NCBI GenBank assembly: GCA_938091115.1
Contig: CALKNI010000003.1
Location: forward strand, 1 to 62,870
Length of the DNA stretch: 62,870 bases
Source of the DNA: an uncultured Pirellulaceae bacterium
Lineage (GTDB): Bacteria; Planctomycetota; Planctomycetia; Pirellulales; Pirellulaceae
Direction: 5' to 3'
Below, in pieces: positions 19,401-27,293 of this stretch (within the stretch, counting starts at the first letter, position 1; every line of letters starts with the position of its first letter). A program made the position numbers and the translations under genes. The notes beneath the pieces are model-generated. The model did no database searches, had not been told where the DNA came from, and worked only from the letters and a program-made list of their open reading frames with translations.

Positions 19401-22400
19401 TCCGAGGAAGAGCCAACGCGTACGAAATATTCTCCGGTGGGGAGGACTCGTTGAAGGTTGCGGTTATGAAAATGAAGATCGTCAGCTGAAATTTGGATTT
19501 TGACTGGTTTGGTTTCTCCCGGCTTCAGACTGATTCTCGCAAACCCTTTCAGTTCCAGCCGAGGTCGAGCGATTGGAAATGACTCCCCAGTTACATACAC
19601 CTGAACAACTTCATCACCGCTCCTGACGCCGCGGTTAGCAACGTCGATGCTGACCTGCACTGACTCTCCGGGGCGAATGGTGGTCTGAGATAATTTCGGA
19701 GAGCCATATTCGAATGTCGTGTAGCTCAGTCCGTGGCCAAACGGATAGACTGCTTGCAGAGGAGAATCGACATAATCGAACACATTTCCGCTGCTGTGCT
19801 GGTTGTAATGCGCTGGTTGATGGCCAACACTTCGAGGCCAGCTTACGGTTAATTTTCCCGACGGGTTTGTTTTGCCGAACAACACATCTGCCGCAGCATT
19901 CCCCGTTTGCTGACCATTGTAGTGGCCCGTTAAGATTGCCGGAATTTTTTCTCCGAGGTCGCCGAGTGAGACCGGCCGTCCATTCATTAAGTAAAGGACG
20001 ACGGGTTTACCCGTCGCGAGAACTGCGTTGGCAAGTGCCTGTTGCGATTCAGTAAGATCAAATGTCGGGCGATCTCCTCGATGATTGTCTCCCCAGGCCT
20101 CTCTACCGAGAAACAGGTTTTCTCCTAATGCGAGGACGACTAAATCAGCAGTTTTGGCGATCTCGACTGCTTCGTTAATTAAGGATTGATTCTCTTCCAG
20201 AGTGGCGAATTCAGGTTCATTGACATGGCGCCAGTTTTTGTAGGAGTCCCCAGAATCATTGTGGACGATGACGCATCCTTGGGCGTGTTTGATTTGGATA
20301 GAATCCCCAACAGCACTTTGAATTCCCTCCAACAAAGATACGGTCTTCTTAGGTGAACCGGAATAAGAGCCAAGTCGACAGGCGTCCGCGTTTGGCCCAA
20401 TGACTGCGATGGTCTGAGGGGTTTGTGGATTTAACGGTAAGAGGTTGTTTTCATTTTTCAAAAGTACTAGCGACTGGGCTGCAGCTTTCCGAGCGAGTGC
20501 TGTAACCTCAGGATTGTCTACCAGTTGCCTTGCTTTGTTTACATCGAGTTTTGGATTTTCGAAGAGGCCAAGTTCAAATTTTAGATTGAGGACGGCACGG
20601 ACATTCTCATCAATTGTTTGCGTCGAGACTTTACCTTCGTTGACGAGTTTGACGAGATGTTTGTAACCAAACGCGATGGGAAGTTCCATTTGAAGCCCAG
20701 CATTGATTGCCATTTCTGCTGCATTTGCATTTGACGAGCCAATTTTTTGGTACTCACGAACCAATTGGATACCTTGATAATCACCAACGACGAGCCCTTC
20801 AAATCCGAGTTGATTTCTCAAGACATCGGTCAGCAACCATGGGTTGACGTGGCAGGGCAGGCCATCGACTTCGTTGAACGCCGGCATGATTGCGGCTGGT
20901 TTTGCGTTTTTAATGATGTGTCGAAATGGGTAGATTTCGGTATCCAGCAGATTTCGTTTTCCACCCGGATAGGGTGCGCGGTTTCGTCCACCTTCCGCAG
21001 CCGCATACCCGGCAAAGTGTTTCAAAGTCGCTGCTGCGTGTGTTGGTGCAATTTTTCCAATGTCTGAACCCTGGATTCCTCGCACCATTGCGGCACCGAG
21101 TCGTGAGACTAAGAACGGGTCTTCACCAAGAGTTTCGTCGACGCGACCCCAGCGAAGGTCCCGTGTCACATCGACAATTGGAGAAAGGACATGGAAGATG
21201 CCCCTGGAGCGAGCCTCTCTGCCAGCGTGGTCATAAACTTGTTCGACAAGTTCTTCGTTCCATGAACAACCCAAGCTGATGGCGGCTGGGAACGAAGATG
21301 CTTCGAGTCGCATTAATCCGTGAGCAGCTTCTCCATGACGCAAGGCTGGAATTCCTAAGCGAGTATCTTTTAGAAAATAGTCCTGGATAATATTGTGCTG
21401 CTTGATATCTTCTTCGATGGTAAGATTTACGGGGCCGATTTCTCCAATCCCAAGAGGCGCAATATCTGCGTAAAATTCCTTGGTGAAGATCTTGCCTTCT
21501 TGACGCATTTTCCGCTCGTCATGGTTCCACCAACCTTGGAGCTGGGCAACCTTCTCTTCCAGCGTCATTCGGCTGAGCAGATCTTCAACACGTTCGTTGG
21601 TTGGAATTGCTGGATTTTGAAAGGCGTAGCGGTAGGCGACCGGTCCAGCATTTTCACTGGGAAAACCGATGTGCTCAAAGGGTTTGTCGCTGGCGTTAAG
21701 AAAGCCCGGTTCGGCCATCTTGTTCAGCCAGCGTTGTTTAATGAGGGGGGCAGATTCCATTCGCGTTTGACCCCAGTCAGTCCACATCTCCTGAGCGTCC
21801 CAGTCCGCGTTGATGTAAGACGCTGCTCGAATCACATCTTTGTTTTGCTCGATATGTTCGAAGAATTTTTTGAACCAGGTGTTCCAAATTTTATCAGGGT
21901 CTTCTTTGTCAAAGAAAATTCCTCGTGGAGTTGCCTCGGCGATAAACACGGGTTTTTTGACCCGTCGCGCAAATTCAAGCGCAGGCAGGGCATCTTTATC
22001 ACCGCCCCACCACGAGTAGCCAACCCAATCGTAGTAATCCGCACCGGGATCATATTCTTCGAATTGCCCGGGCTTCACGCTGCTGGAGGAGGCAAAAACT
22101 GTAGCGTAGTTTGAGAGGTTTTCTTTTCTTAAAGCATCGACGATCCGGCGAAATGCTTTTTTGAAATTCTCCGGATCATAGTCGTTCCAACTGCCGTCGA
22201 ATTCATAGCCGATACGAATCAAAAATGGATGTTCCGGATGGTCGGCAATGAACTGCACGAATTCTGCAATGAGGTGGTCAAACGAACCATCGGCAACTTT
22301 ATCTTCGCAATTCCCTTCCATCGCAATCGCGACGTGCATAATGCAACGATCAAGAAGCGGGGAGTCTAGATACGCCTTTTGATTCATTGGGCCGGACGCC

Positions 22401-22696
22401 CACTCGGTTTCTGTATTTAGCCCAGCCACCCGCCCTTTGGCAAATGTCTTACCAAAATCATTGGTCCAGCCCTCGGAAAAATAAACGTAGTGGGTAATGC
22501 CTGCTGGAACGCCAATGTTGTCTACATAGCCATTCCTATATTCAGCGGTTCCCCCAACGGAGGCATTGTCTTGACCGGCAAAAATAAGAACTTTGCCCGC
22601 CTCGGGCGCGAACCGTCCTTGAACTTGCGCAAATCCGGGTGCACAAAACACAAGCGATAGGGCAAATGTTGTGAGGCAAATCAAAAAGTTCTTCAT
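16409..22696 (-). CDS. giant exported fusion: GH26-like + GH3 + sulfatase + GH30
   Basis: About 2,095 residues from ATG 22696 (an 11-codon extension to 22729 is open, but the signal peptide MKNFLICLTTFALSLVFC begins here). Residue numbers below count from 22729. (1) 37-345: clan GH-A barrel resembling GH26, with candidate acid Glu176 (RIGYEFDG) and nucleophile Glu265 (FIAEATPRG). (2) 380-1110: full GH3, nucleophile Asp650 (VVGDYQGI), C-terminal domain from about 750, then an Fn3-like domain. (3) 1136-1165: five HSG[VD]P[MA] linker repeats. (4) 1182-1655: iduronate-2-sulfatase-like sulfatase, formylglycine site CGASR with Cys1229. (5) 1674-2106: GH30-like barrel with acid Glu1804 (VQNETNW) and nucleophile Glu1917 (WMTETTG), plus C-terminal beta sandwich. 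Each module looks intact. The expected target is a sulfated xylan- or mannan-like polysaccharide; this is inference. Confidence 0.9.
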   Translation of the reverse strand: MKNFLICLTTFALSLVFCAPGFAQVQGRFAPEAGKVLIFAGQDNASVGGTAEYRNGYVDNIGVPAGITHYVYFSEGWTNDFGKTFAKGRVAGLNTETEWASGPMNQKAYLDSPLLDRCIMHVAIAMEGNCEDKVADGSFDHLIAEFVQFIADHPEHPFLIRIGYEFDGSWNDYDPENFKKAFRRIVDALRKENLSNYATVFASSSSVKPGQFEEYDPGADYYDWVGYSWWGGDKDALPALEFARRVKKPVFIAEATPRGIFFDKEDPDKIWNTWFKKFFEHIEQNKDVIRAASYINADWDAQEMWTDWGQTRMESAPLIKQRWLNKMAEPGFLNASDKPFEHIGFPSENAGPVAYRYAFQNPAIPTNERVEDLLSRMTLEEKVAQLQGWWNHDERKMRQEGKIFTKEFYADIAPLGIGEIGPVNLTIEEDIKQHNIIQDYFLKDTRLGIPALRHGEAAHGLMRLEASSFPAAISLGCSWNEELVEQVYDHAGREARSRGIFHVLSPIVDVTRDLRWGRVDETLGEDPFLVSRLGAAMVRGIQGSDIGKIAPTHAAATLKHFAGYAAAEGGRNRAPYPGGKRNLLDTEIYPFRHIIKNAKPAAIMPAFNEVDGLPCHVNPWLLTDVLRNQLGFEGLVVGDYQGIQLVREYQKIGSSNANAAEMAINAGLQMELPIAFGYKHLVKLVNEGKVSTQTIDENVRAVLNLKFELGLFENPKLDVNKARQLVDNPEVTALARKAAAQSLVLLKNENNLLPLNPQTPQTIAVIGPNADACRLGSYSGSPKKTVSLLEGIQSAVGDSIQIKHAQGCVIVHNDSGDSYKNWRHVNEPEFATLEENQSLINEAVEIAKTADLVVLALGENLFLGREAWGDNHRGDRPTFDLTESQQALANAVLATGKPVVLYLMNGRPVSLGDLGEKIPAILTGHYNGQQTGNAAADVLFGKTNPSGKLTVSWPRSVGHQPAHYNQHSSGNVFDYVDSPLQAVYPFGHGLSYTTFEYGSPKLSQTTIRPGESVQVSIDVANRGVRSGDEVVQVYVTGESFPIARPRLELKGFARISLKPGETKPVKIQISADDLHFHNRNLQRVLPTGEYFVRVGSSSDQLSQPVSLKTVSTPAKQLASSNPPVHSGDPAHSGVPMHSGVPMHSGVPMHSGVPMNPIVEKEDQPAKKEDNRPNVLFIAIDDLRPNLGTYDNQTITPNIDRLANSGLRFDRAYCQQAVCGASRLSLMSGLYPTLTGEQTFHVSNWRDRHPNVLTLNQHFGKQGYETIGLGKIYHGHSGAGVDPDNWNRWIDMSAPDYAKPENLNTLKEALASGKIGDARDPAKGPLTESADVHDNTYLDGMRAAKTVQLLGELSTTPNKPFFLAVGISKPHLPFSAPKKYWDLYEREDFKMPPNQSIPEGYPPYAANLMAHEMHKYSDFEGKKPTDFSNELNLRLLHGYAAATSYADACVGRILDSLERNGLAENTIVVLWGDHGWKLGDHATWVKHTNFECDTRAPLIIRDPRLTSGQTTSRLVELIDLYPTLCELTGIPTPAHCQGRSFRKLITEPESGHRYDAYSSYPAGNLLGHSIRIKDYRYTQWRDESGKIKTSVLTHLKLDPGEEINLVDDPKHAEGLALAMERLEIRIEEARTANPAPVTTPVAAPEPPLNQIELAVNLDRSKMRQTIDGFGGSIAFWGTHADDQALSSAIEGLGVNIIRAQGEVSKNGGDDRNRGILQRAMKMNPSLEVLLTFWQPKSATHPDPDYWLDVKTIGNNEQYVLKPSLKDEWADELVGRVKQYLEWGINVTTVGVQNETNWSHPGTQTCHWSPNDLREFIEQKIKPRLQAAGLANIKIAAPDLAYIGPEASEFARYLPVLTSPNVDVAAYHIYDSFVEGQAGPIKTLVDNTRTLNSLRSQYLPGKRLWMTETTGAQWNGDAWHTYGWTPTLTEHDKAIKAARYIHLTLVDAEANAFLWWGLVYSLAPDAVTNPNTRQKHRDEGLVLVQEKNVDGFQPFLETTKTYYAFRQYSAFVKPGYRRIQFESPSNLQVSGFESPDRSRLVIVMVNDTDQSQQIAINQPVDFNFTGAWQTDKNLNCDIVKLRSPLPAKAVRTIVFER
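19235..19324 (-). repeat. tandem 18-bp repeats encoding an HSGVPM linker
   Basis: Five head-to-tail 18-base units lie at 19235-19252, 19253-19270, 19271-19288, 19289-19306 and 19307-19324. The first two are identical, the next two differ from them at one base each and the fifth is more diverged. In frame they encode four copies of His-Ser-Gly-Val-Pro-Met and one His-Ser-Gly-Asp-Pro-Ala. They form the hinge between the GH3 and sulfatase modules of the giant enzyme. Copy number can change without breaking the frame. Confidence 0.95.
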
Positions 22697-23089
22697 CGTG
22701 GATTCTTCGTAACGGCAAGGTAGGAACATGGCTGTTGTTTCGTAGGTGGAGTTGGAATCGAACGGAAATCAAATCGCTGAATTTTCTGAAGGGAGCTGAG
22801 CCATCACTAGGCGGAAAATTCTGACGACGGCTAGTGGCGGTATCTTTTTATTTGCAACGCACGAGTTTGGATGCCCATGAGTTCTATTCCTCAATCTACT
22901 ACGCTGGAGGTGACCTGTCGGTTGGAAAAATGCTCAAAAAAGAGGTTATTTGGCAATCGTTCATGTTTTTAAAGTGAAGTGCTTTCAAGCGATGAAAGTA
23001 ACGATCGAATCCGAGATTGTTGTAGGGAAAATGCCAGTCGTTTGGGTTGATCGTATCTGGGTATCGCGATTTCGGGTTTGCTATTTGGG
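22697..23089. other. intergenic region upstream of the giant enzyme gene
   Basis: No gene is seen in about 390 bases. It separates the GH43 gene from the giant gene, so the latter may have its own promoter here. A short interrupted inverted repeat lies at 22805-22810 (CACTAG) and 22831-22836 (CTAGTG), spaced by 20 bases and flanked by GGC-rich sequence; it could be an operator but is weak. No clear -35/-10 or -24/-12 pair was recognised. Confidence 0.35.
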
Positions 23090-24646
23090 CTAGTCGTTTT
23101 TTAATTCAACTAACTCCAGAAAGTCAAACTCAGCAGGGTGACCGCCACCGGTAAGATCCTGGCAGGCGAGTCCGATAAAGGAACCCGTAAAACCCCAGTG
23201 TTTACCATGATCATCGGAGAGAATGGAGGCATCGAGTTCACTGCCGACACGAGTGTAGGTTTGGTCGTCGTTGGACCAGAAAAACTGTAGCTGGCAATGG
23301 TCAATTTCTACTTTGAAGAACAGCTCCTCGGCGGACACGGCGACTGGATGCTCTGCCAGCGGAAACGATGAGACACCGTCATCACAACTGTGAATTTGCA
23401 GGCAGGTGCCGAGGTCTTCATCGTAGGTCAGATAGAGATAGTGAAACAGGTGATTGTTGTAATAGACCACCAGTCCAGCCATTTGTTGAAATGAATGGGG
23501 TTTGAATCGCAGCCGTGTTTTCGCAACCGCCCGTTGCATCGTTAAACGGCGCGCGAGCATCGCCTGTTCAAAACAGGACTCCAAGGATTCGGAGCCTTGA
23601 AGCGTCAGTTTTTTAGGTTCGCGAATCACGCGCGCGGACGGTAACCGTGGTGTCGCATATTGAATCGAATCAAACGGAACTCGCGGAGGTACTTCAGGCC
23701 ACTGTTGAGATGGCAAATCGGGAGCCGCCACCTCATTGGCTGGTGAGTTACCCCCGCCGACGAGGTAAAGCCAATCATCATCCCGCCATTCAACCTGTTG
23801 AATCGCCGTTTCACGACCGAGGTTACAACGTCGTGTATTGGGTAGTGGGCGTCCGCAAAGGTGAGGCATGTACCATTGGCCGGTTTGCGTTTCTACTAGG
23901 CTGGCATGTCCCGCCTTTTGAAGGTCGAGGTTTGGATGCCCGTTGGACGTTAAAATTGGATTTTCTGGATGGAGTTCGTAAGGCCCCAGTATATTCCGCG
24001 ACCGTGCAAGTGTGACCGCGTGTTCGTATTCAGTTCCCCCTTCGGCGGTCAGCAAGTAATACCAGTCATTGCGTTGATATAAATGCGGACCTTCAGTCAG
24101 GCCAATTTCGCTCCCTTTGAAAATGAGTTCGGGTTTTCCAGTAAGACGATTTTCGACCGGATCAAATGGCTGGAGTACGATTCCAAGAAATGGATGTTTG
24201 TGGGGGCGGTGGTCCCACACCATATTTAGCCAGTATTTCTTGCCATCTGAATCGTGGAATAAAGACGGGTCAAAACCGGACGCATTGATCATGACTGGAT
24301 CGGACCAGGGGCCTTCGATAGAAGGCGACGTAATCAGAAAGTTCGGCGTATCCTTGGTGGCGGCTTCGTGTTGGTGAACGACGGTATAGCAAAGATAGAA
24401 CAATCCATCGTGATAACTTAATGCGGGCGCCCAAACCCCTCCAGAACTTGGAACTCCTTTTAAATCCAAGAGGCGCGTTTCCTTGAGGGCATGCGTCAAT
24501 AGTCGCCAATGGACTAAGTCCCTGGAATGATGAATTTGAACACCCGGGAACCACTCAAAGGTTGAGGTCGCGATAAAGTAGTCATCGTTAACACGGCAGA
24601 TGGATGGATCCGGATTAAATCCAGGAAGAATGGGGTTGTTGATCAT
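23090..24646 (-). CDS. GH43 beta-xylosidase-like glycosidase (cytoplasmic)
   Basis: 518 residues and no signal peptide, so it acts inside the cell. The N-terminal five-bladed propeller opens with NPILPGFNPDPSICRV, where Asp13 is the expected catalytic base. GFDPSLFHDSDGKKYWL supplies the pKa-setting Asp, and GLTEGPHLY the general acid Glu. This is the GH43 beta-xylosidase / alpha-arabinofuranosidase pattern. The C-terminal 190 residues form the beta-sandwich module typical of GH43 xylosidases (MAGLVVYYN, EVDHCQLQFFWS-type strands). It most likely trims xylo-oligosaccharides imported after the extracellular steps. It is upstream of the giant GH/sulfatase gene and downstream of the PfkB kinase gene, all on the same strand. 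Confidence 0.9.
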   Translation of the reverse strand: MINNPILPGFNPDPSICRVNDDYFIATSTFEWFPGVQIHHSRDLVHWRLLTHALKETRLLDLKGVPSSGGVWAPALSYHDGLFYLCYTVVHQHEAATKDTPNFLITSPSIEGPWSDPVMINASGFDPSLFHDSDGKKYWLNMVWDHRPHKHPFLGIVLQPFDPVENRLTGKPELIFKGSEIGLTEGPHLYQRNDWYYLLTAEGGTEYEHAVTLARSRNILGPYELHPENPILTSNGHPNLDLQKAGHASLVETQTGQWYMPHLCGRPLPNTRRCNLGRETAIQQVEWRDDDWLYLVGGGNSPANEVAAPDLPSQQWPEVPPRVPFDSIQYATPRLPSARVIREPKKLTLQGSESLESCFEQAMLARRLTMQRAVAKTRLRFKPHSFQQMAGLVVYYNNHLFHYLYLTYDEDLGTCLQIHSCDDGVSSFPLAEHPVAVSAEELFFKVEIDHCQLQFFWSNDDQTYTRVGSELDASILSDDHGKHWGFTGSFIGLACQDLTGGGHPAEFDFLELVELKND

Positions 24647-24827
24647 CGACTTATTTTGATCCGAATCGCGTGGCCGTACAACCTAAAAAAGACAATTGAA
24701 AATGTCGCAAAGGATATCAGCAGTAATTGGAAATTTAGTCAAATTGAGTCGTTTTAAAGTATTGGATTCACGGGTCGCCTTGGTGGCAGGACTGAAGCGA
24801 CCCTCGCGGGCAATCGGCGACTGACTT

Positions 24828-25703
24828 TCAGCGCGGTTGGGTTGGAACCGCTCCCCAGTGGGTGCAAGTTTTCGATGCGGTGTTACAGGCATTCCGCAAA
24901 ACCTGGTCGGCAGGCGTGCCTTGAAGCCAGCCCATCAAAAATGCAGCCGCAAATGCATCGCCTGCGCCGACGGTATCTTTTACTTCAATGGGGAAGGCAG
25001 GCTGAATTATTGTTCCCTGTGCGTTGACGAGCATCGCTCCTTTCTCACCGCTCGTCATCACAATTGCCTCAAGGTCAGCGATCGATTTAATGTGTTGCAA
25101 TGATGCCTCAAATGATTTTTCGAGAGTAATGTTTAAGGCTTGGCATACAGATGAAAGTTCTTCGTCACTTAATTTAAGAAGGTCGGCGCTCATGACGGAA
25201 TGAGTGATGGTGTCTTTATTAAAAAAGGGAGCACGTAAGTTAATATCGACAAAGCGAGTCACATTGGATTTTGAGGCGGTCTCAAGGGCTTGATGGATGG
25301 TAGATCGAGTGGGTTCGTGACGTTGGCCGAGAGTTCCAAAATAGACGGCATCGGAGTGTGAAATGTGTTCCGCTAAATTCGAATTCCAAACGACATCGTC
25401 CCAGGCGGAATCTGGTTCAATCGTAAATTTGGGTTTGCCGGAAGCGTCTAATTCAATCTGGACGATACCAGTGGGGTTGCTGGAAGAGATTTGAATTAAT
25501 TCGGTCTCAATGCCGTAGTCTGCTAAAGTATCGATGGCGAGTCGGCCTCGCTGGTCATTTCCAACAGCGGTCACCATGGCCACTTCTCCACCTAGAATCG
25601 CTGCGTGGCAGGCAAAATTGGCAGGTGCGCCCCCGAATTTTTGGCGGTCGGGAAAGATATCCCAGAGGACTTCGCCGAAAGAAATAATCTGAGGAGGCGT
25701 CAT
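24828..25703 (-). CDS. PfkB-family carbohydrate kinase (fructokinase-like)
   Basis: 291 residues from ATG 25703 (an upstream TTG at 25766 would add 21 residues with no family similarity). The ribokinase-family signatures are both present: GGAPANFACHAAILGG near the N-terminus and DTVGAGDAFAAAFLMG near the C-terminus, whose Asp in GAGD is the catalytic base. The FPDRQKFGGAPANFACH region is of the fructokinase type. It phosphorylates a monosaccharide with ATP in the cytoplasm. It lies 182 bases upstream of the GH43 gene, which suggests it handles the sugar set free by that enzyme, although a housekeeping fructokinase role cannot be excluded. Confidence 0.9.
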   Translation of the reverse strand: MTPPQIISFGEVLWDIFPDRQKFGGAPANFACHAAILGGEVAMVTAVGNDQRGRLAIDTLADYGIETELIQISSSNPTGIVQIELDASGKPKFTIEPDSAWDDVVWNSNLAEHISHSDAVYFGTLGQRHEPTRSTIHQALETASKSNVTRFVDINLRAPFFNKDTITHSVMSADLLKLSDEELSSVCQALNITLEKSFEASLQHIKSIADLEAIVMTSGEKGAMLVNAQGTIIQPAFPIEVKDTVGAGDAFAAAFLMGWLQGTPADQVLRNACNTASKTCTHWGAVPTQPR

Positions 25704-25818
25704 TAATCCTACCAATGGGATGCAGTGTATTTGGTGCCGCTGCAATTCAATGTGATCCAGTTTCAACCATGTTGAAAAGAGATTGCAGCGTTAGATTTTC
25801 ATGAACTAAAAGTTAGGA

Positions 25819-27255
25819 TCAGGCAATGATGTCTGAAATGACCTTTCCAGCGACATCTGTTAGACGGTAATCACGCCCACTGTACCGGTATGTTAACCGT
25901 TCATGGTCAAGCCCCATCAAGTGAAGGATGGTGGCATGAAGGTCGTGGACATGCACGCGGTCTTCGACCGCTGTTAAGCCAAATTCGTCGGTTGCTCCAT
26001 AACTGGTGCCGCCTTTGACACCGCCTCCGGCCATCCAGGTAGTGAATCCGTAATGATCATGGTCGCGTCCCTTCTGTCCTTCAGATGTTGGAGCCCGACC
26101 GAATTCACCTCCCCAAATGATCAGGGTTTCATCGAAGAGGCCACGTTGTTTCAGGTCTTTGATCAAGGCTGCAATTCCTTGGTCACAGGCAGTCGCGAGT
26201 TTGCGATGGCCATCGACGATATTGCCATGGCCGGTATCCCAAGCAATATCGTAGCCGTCAATGGAGAGTGATAGCTGGACAGTGCGAACCCCTCGCTCAA
26301 TCAAGCGGCGAGCTAAGAGACAGCCTTTGGCATATTCGCTGTCGCCATACATTTCCAGCGTGGATTTGGTTTCTCGAGACGTATCGAACGCATCGGGGAC
26401 GGCAAATTGCATTCGGAATGCCATCTCCATTGCCTGAATACTGGCTTCTAATTGTTGATCACCCTGCTGTCGACTGAGGTCTAATTGGTTGAGCCGGGCT
26501 AAGAGGTCGGCTTGTTTTCGTTGGTCGACTTTGGGGAGCCATTTGTTTTTAAGGTCATCGAGGATGCGTTCGGGTTTCATATCGTGAATATTAACGTATG
26601 TCCCGGTGTAAGCGCCTGGCAAGAATGCGTTACTCCAGTTCGCCAGTTTGTTGCGAGGCTGAGCTCGCGGGCTCATGGCAATGAATCCAGGTAGATTTTG
26701 ATTTTCGGTGCCGAGTCCATATACCATCCATGAGCCCATGCTGGGTCGGCTTGGCTGCAAATGTCCCGCGTTCATCATCATCATCGCCCCGGCATGCTCG
26801 GGGATATCAGTGTGCATCGAATGGATGAAGCAAATGTCGTCAACACATTGAGCGGTGTGTGGAAAAATTTCGCTAACATATTTGCCGCTGTTGCCATACT
26901 GTTTGAAAGAATAGGGTGAAGGCATGAGCCCCATTTTAGTATTTCTTAGGGACTTTCGGTCGACACAGTCGGGGCGCTCGCCGGCATGTTTGGCAATATT
27001 GGGTTTGTAGTCGAAAGTGTCGACTTGCGAGGGCCCGCCCGGCATGAATAGCTGAATGACGTGCTTTGCTTTTGGAGCAAAATGGGGTGGTTTTGGTGCC
27101 AGCGGTGAGGAGTTAAGACCTGTAGGCGCAAACTGACTGCCTAATAGATCTGTTTGCGAAAGAACGCTGGCGAGTCCCATGGTGCCAAAGCCTGCGCCCA
27201 TTTTTCGTAATGCGTCACGGCGCGTCAGGGATGGGATTGGGTTGCGGTGGAACAT
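25819..27255 (-). CDS. DUF1501 family protein with Tat-like signal
   Basis: 478 residues. The N-terminus SLTRRDALRKMGAGFGTMGLASVL is a twin-arginine-type signal, so export in folded form is likely. The mature part matches the DUF1501 family (HVIQLFMPGGPSQVDTFDYKP, SMHTDIPEHAGAMMMMNAGHL, WGGEFGRAPTSEGQKGRDHDHYGFTTW), which is distantly related to sulfatase/phosphatase folds. No cysteine or serine at the sulfatase formylglycine place is seen. DUF1501 genes are nearly always next to a DUF1549/DUF1553 cytochrome gene, as here (38 bases downstream of it). The biochemical role of the pair is unknown. Confidence 0.92.
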   Translation of the reverse strand: MFHRNPIPSLTRRDALRKMGAGFGTMGLASVLSQTDLLGSQFAPTGLNSSPLAPKPPHFAPKAKHVIQLFMPGGPSQVDTFDYKPNIAKHAGERPDCVDRKSLRNTKMGLMPSPYSFKQYGNSGKYVSEIFPHTAQCVDDICFIHSMHTDIPEHAGAMMMMNAGHLQPSRPSMGSWMVYGLGTENQNLPGFIAMSPRAQPRNKLANWSNAFLPGAYTGTYVNIHDMKPERILDDLKNKWLPKVDQRKQADLLARLNQLDLSRQQGDQQLEASIQAMEMAFRMQFAVPDAFDTSRETKSTLEMYGDSEYAKGCLLARRLIERGVRTVQLSLSIDGYDIAWDTGHGNIVDGHRKLATACDQGIAALIKDLKQRGLFDETLIIWGGEFGRAPTSEGQKGRDHDHYGFTTWMAGGGVKGGTSYGATDEFGLTAVEDRVHVHDLHATILHLMGLDHERLTYRYSGRDYRLTDVAGKVISDIIA

Positions 27256-27293
27256 GCAATGGACCTGTGTTGGGTTGCTTAAGTAAGAGGGGG

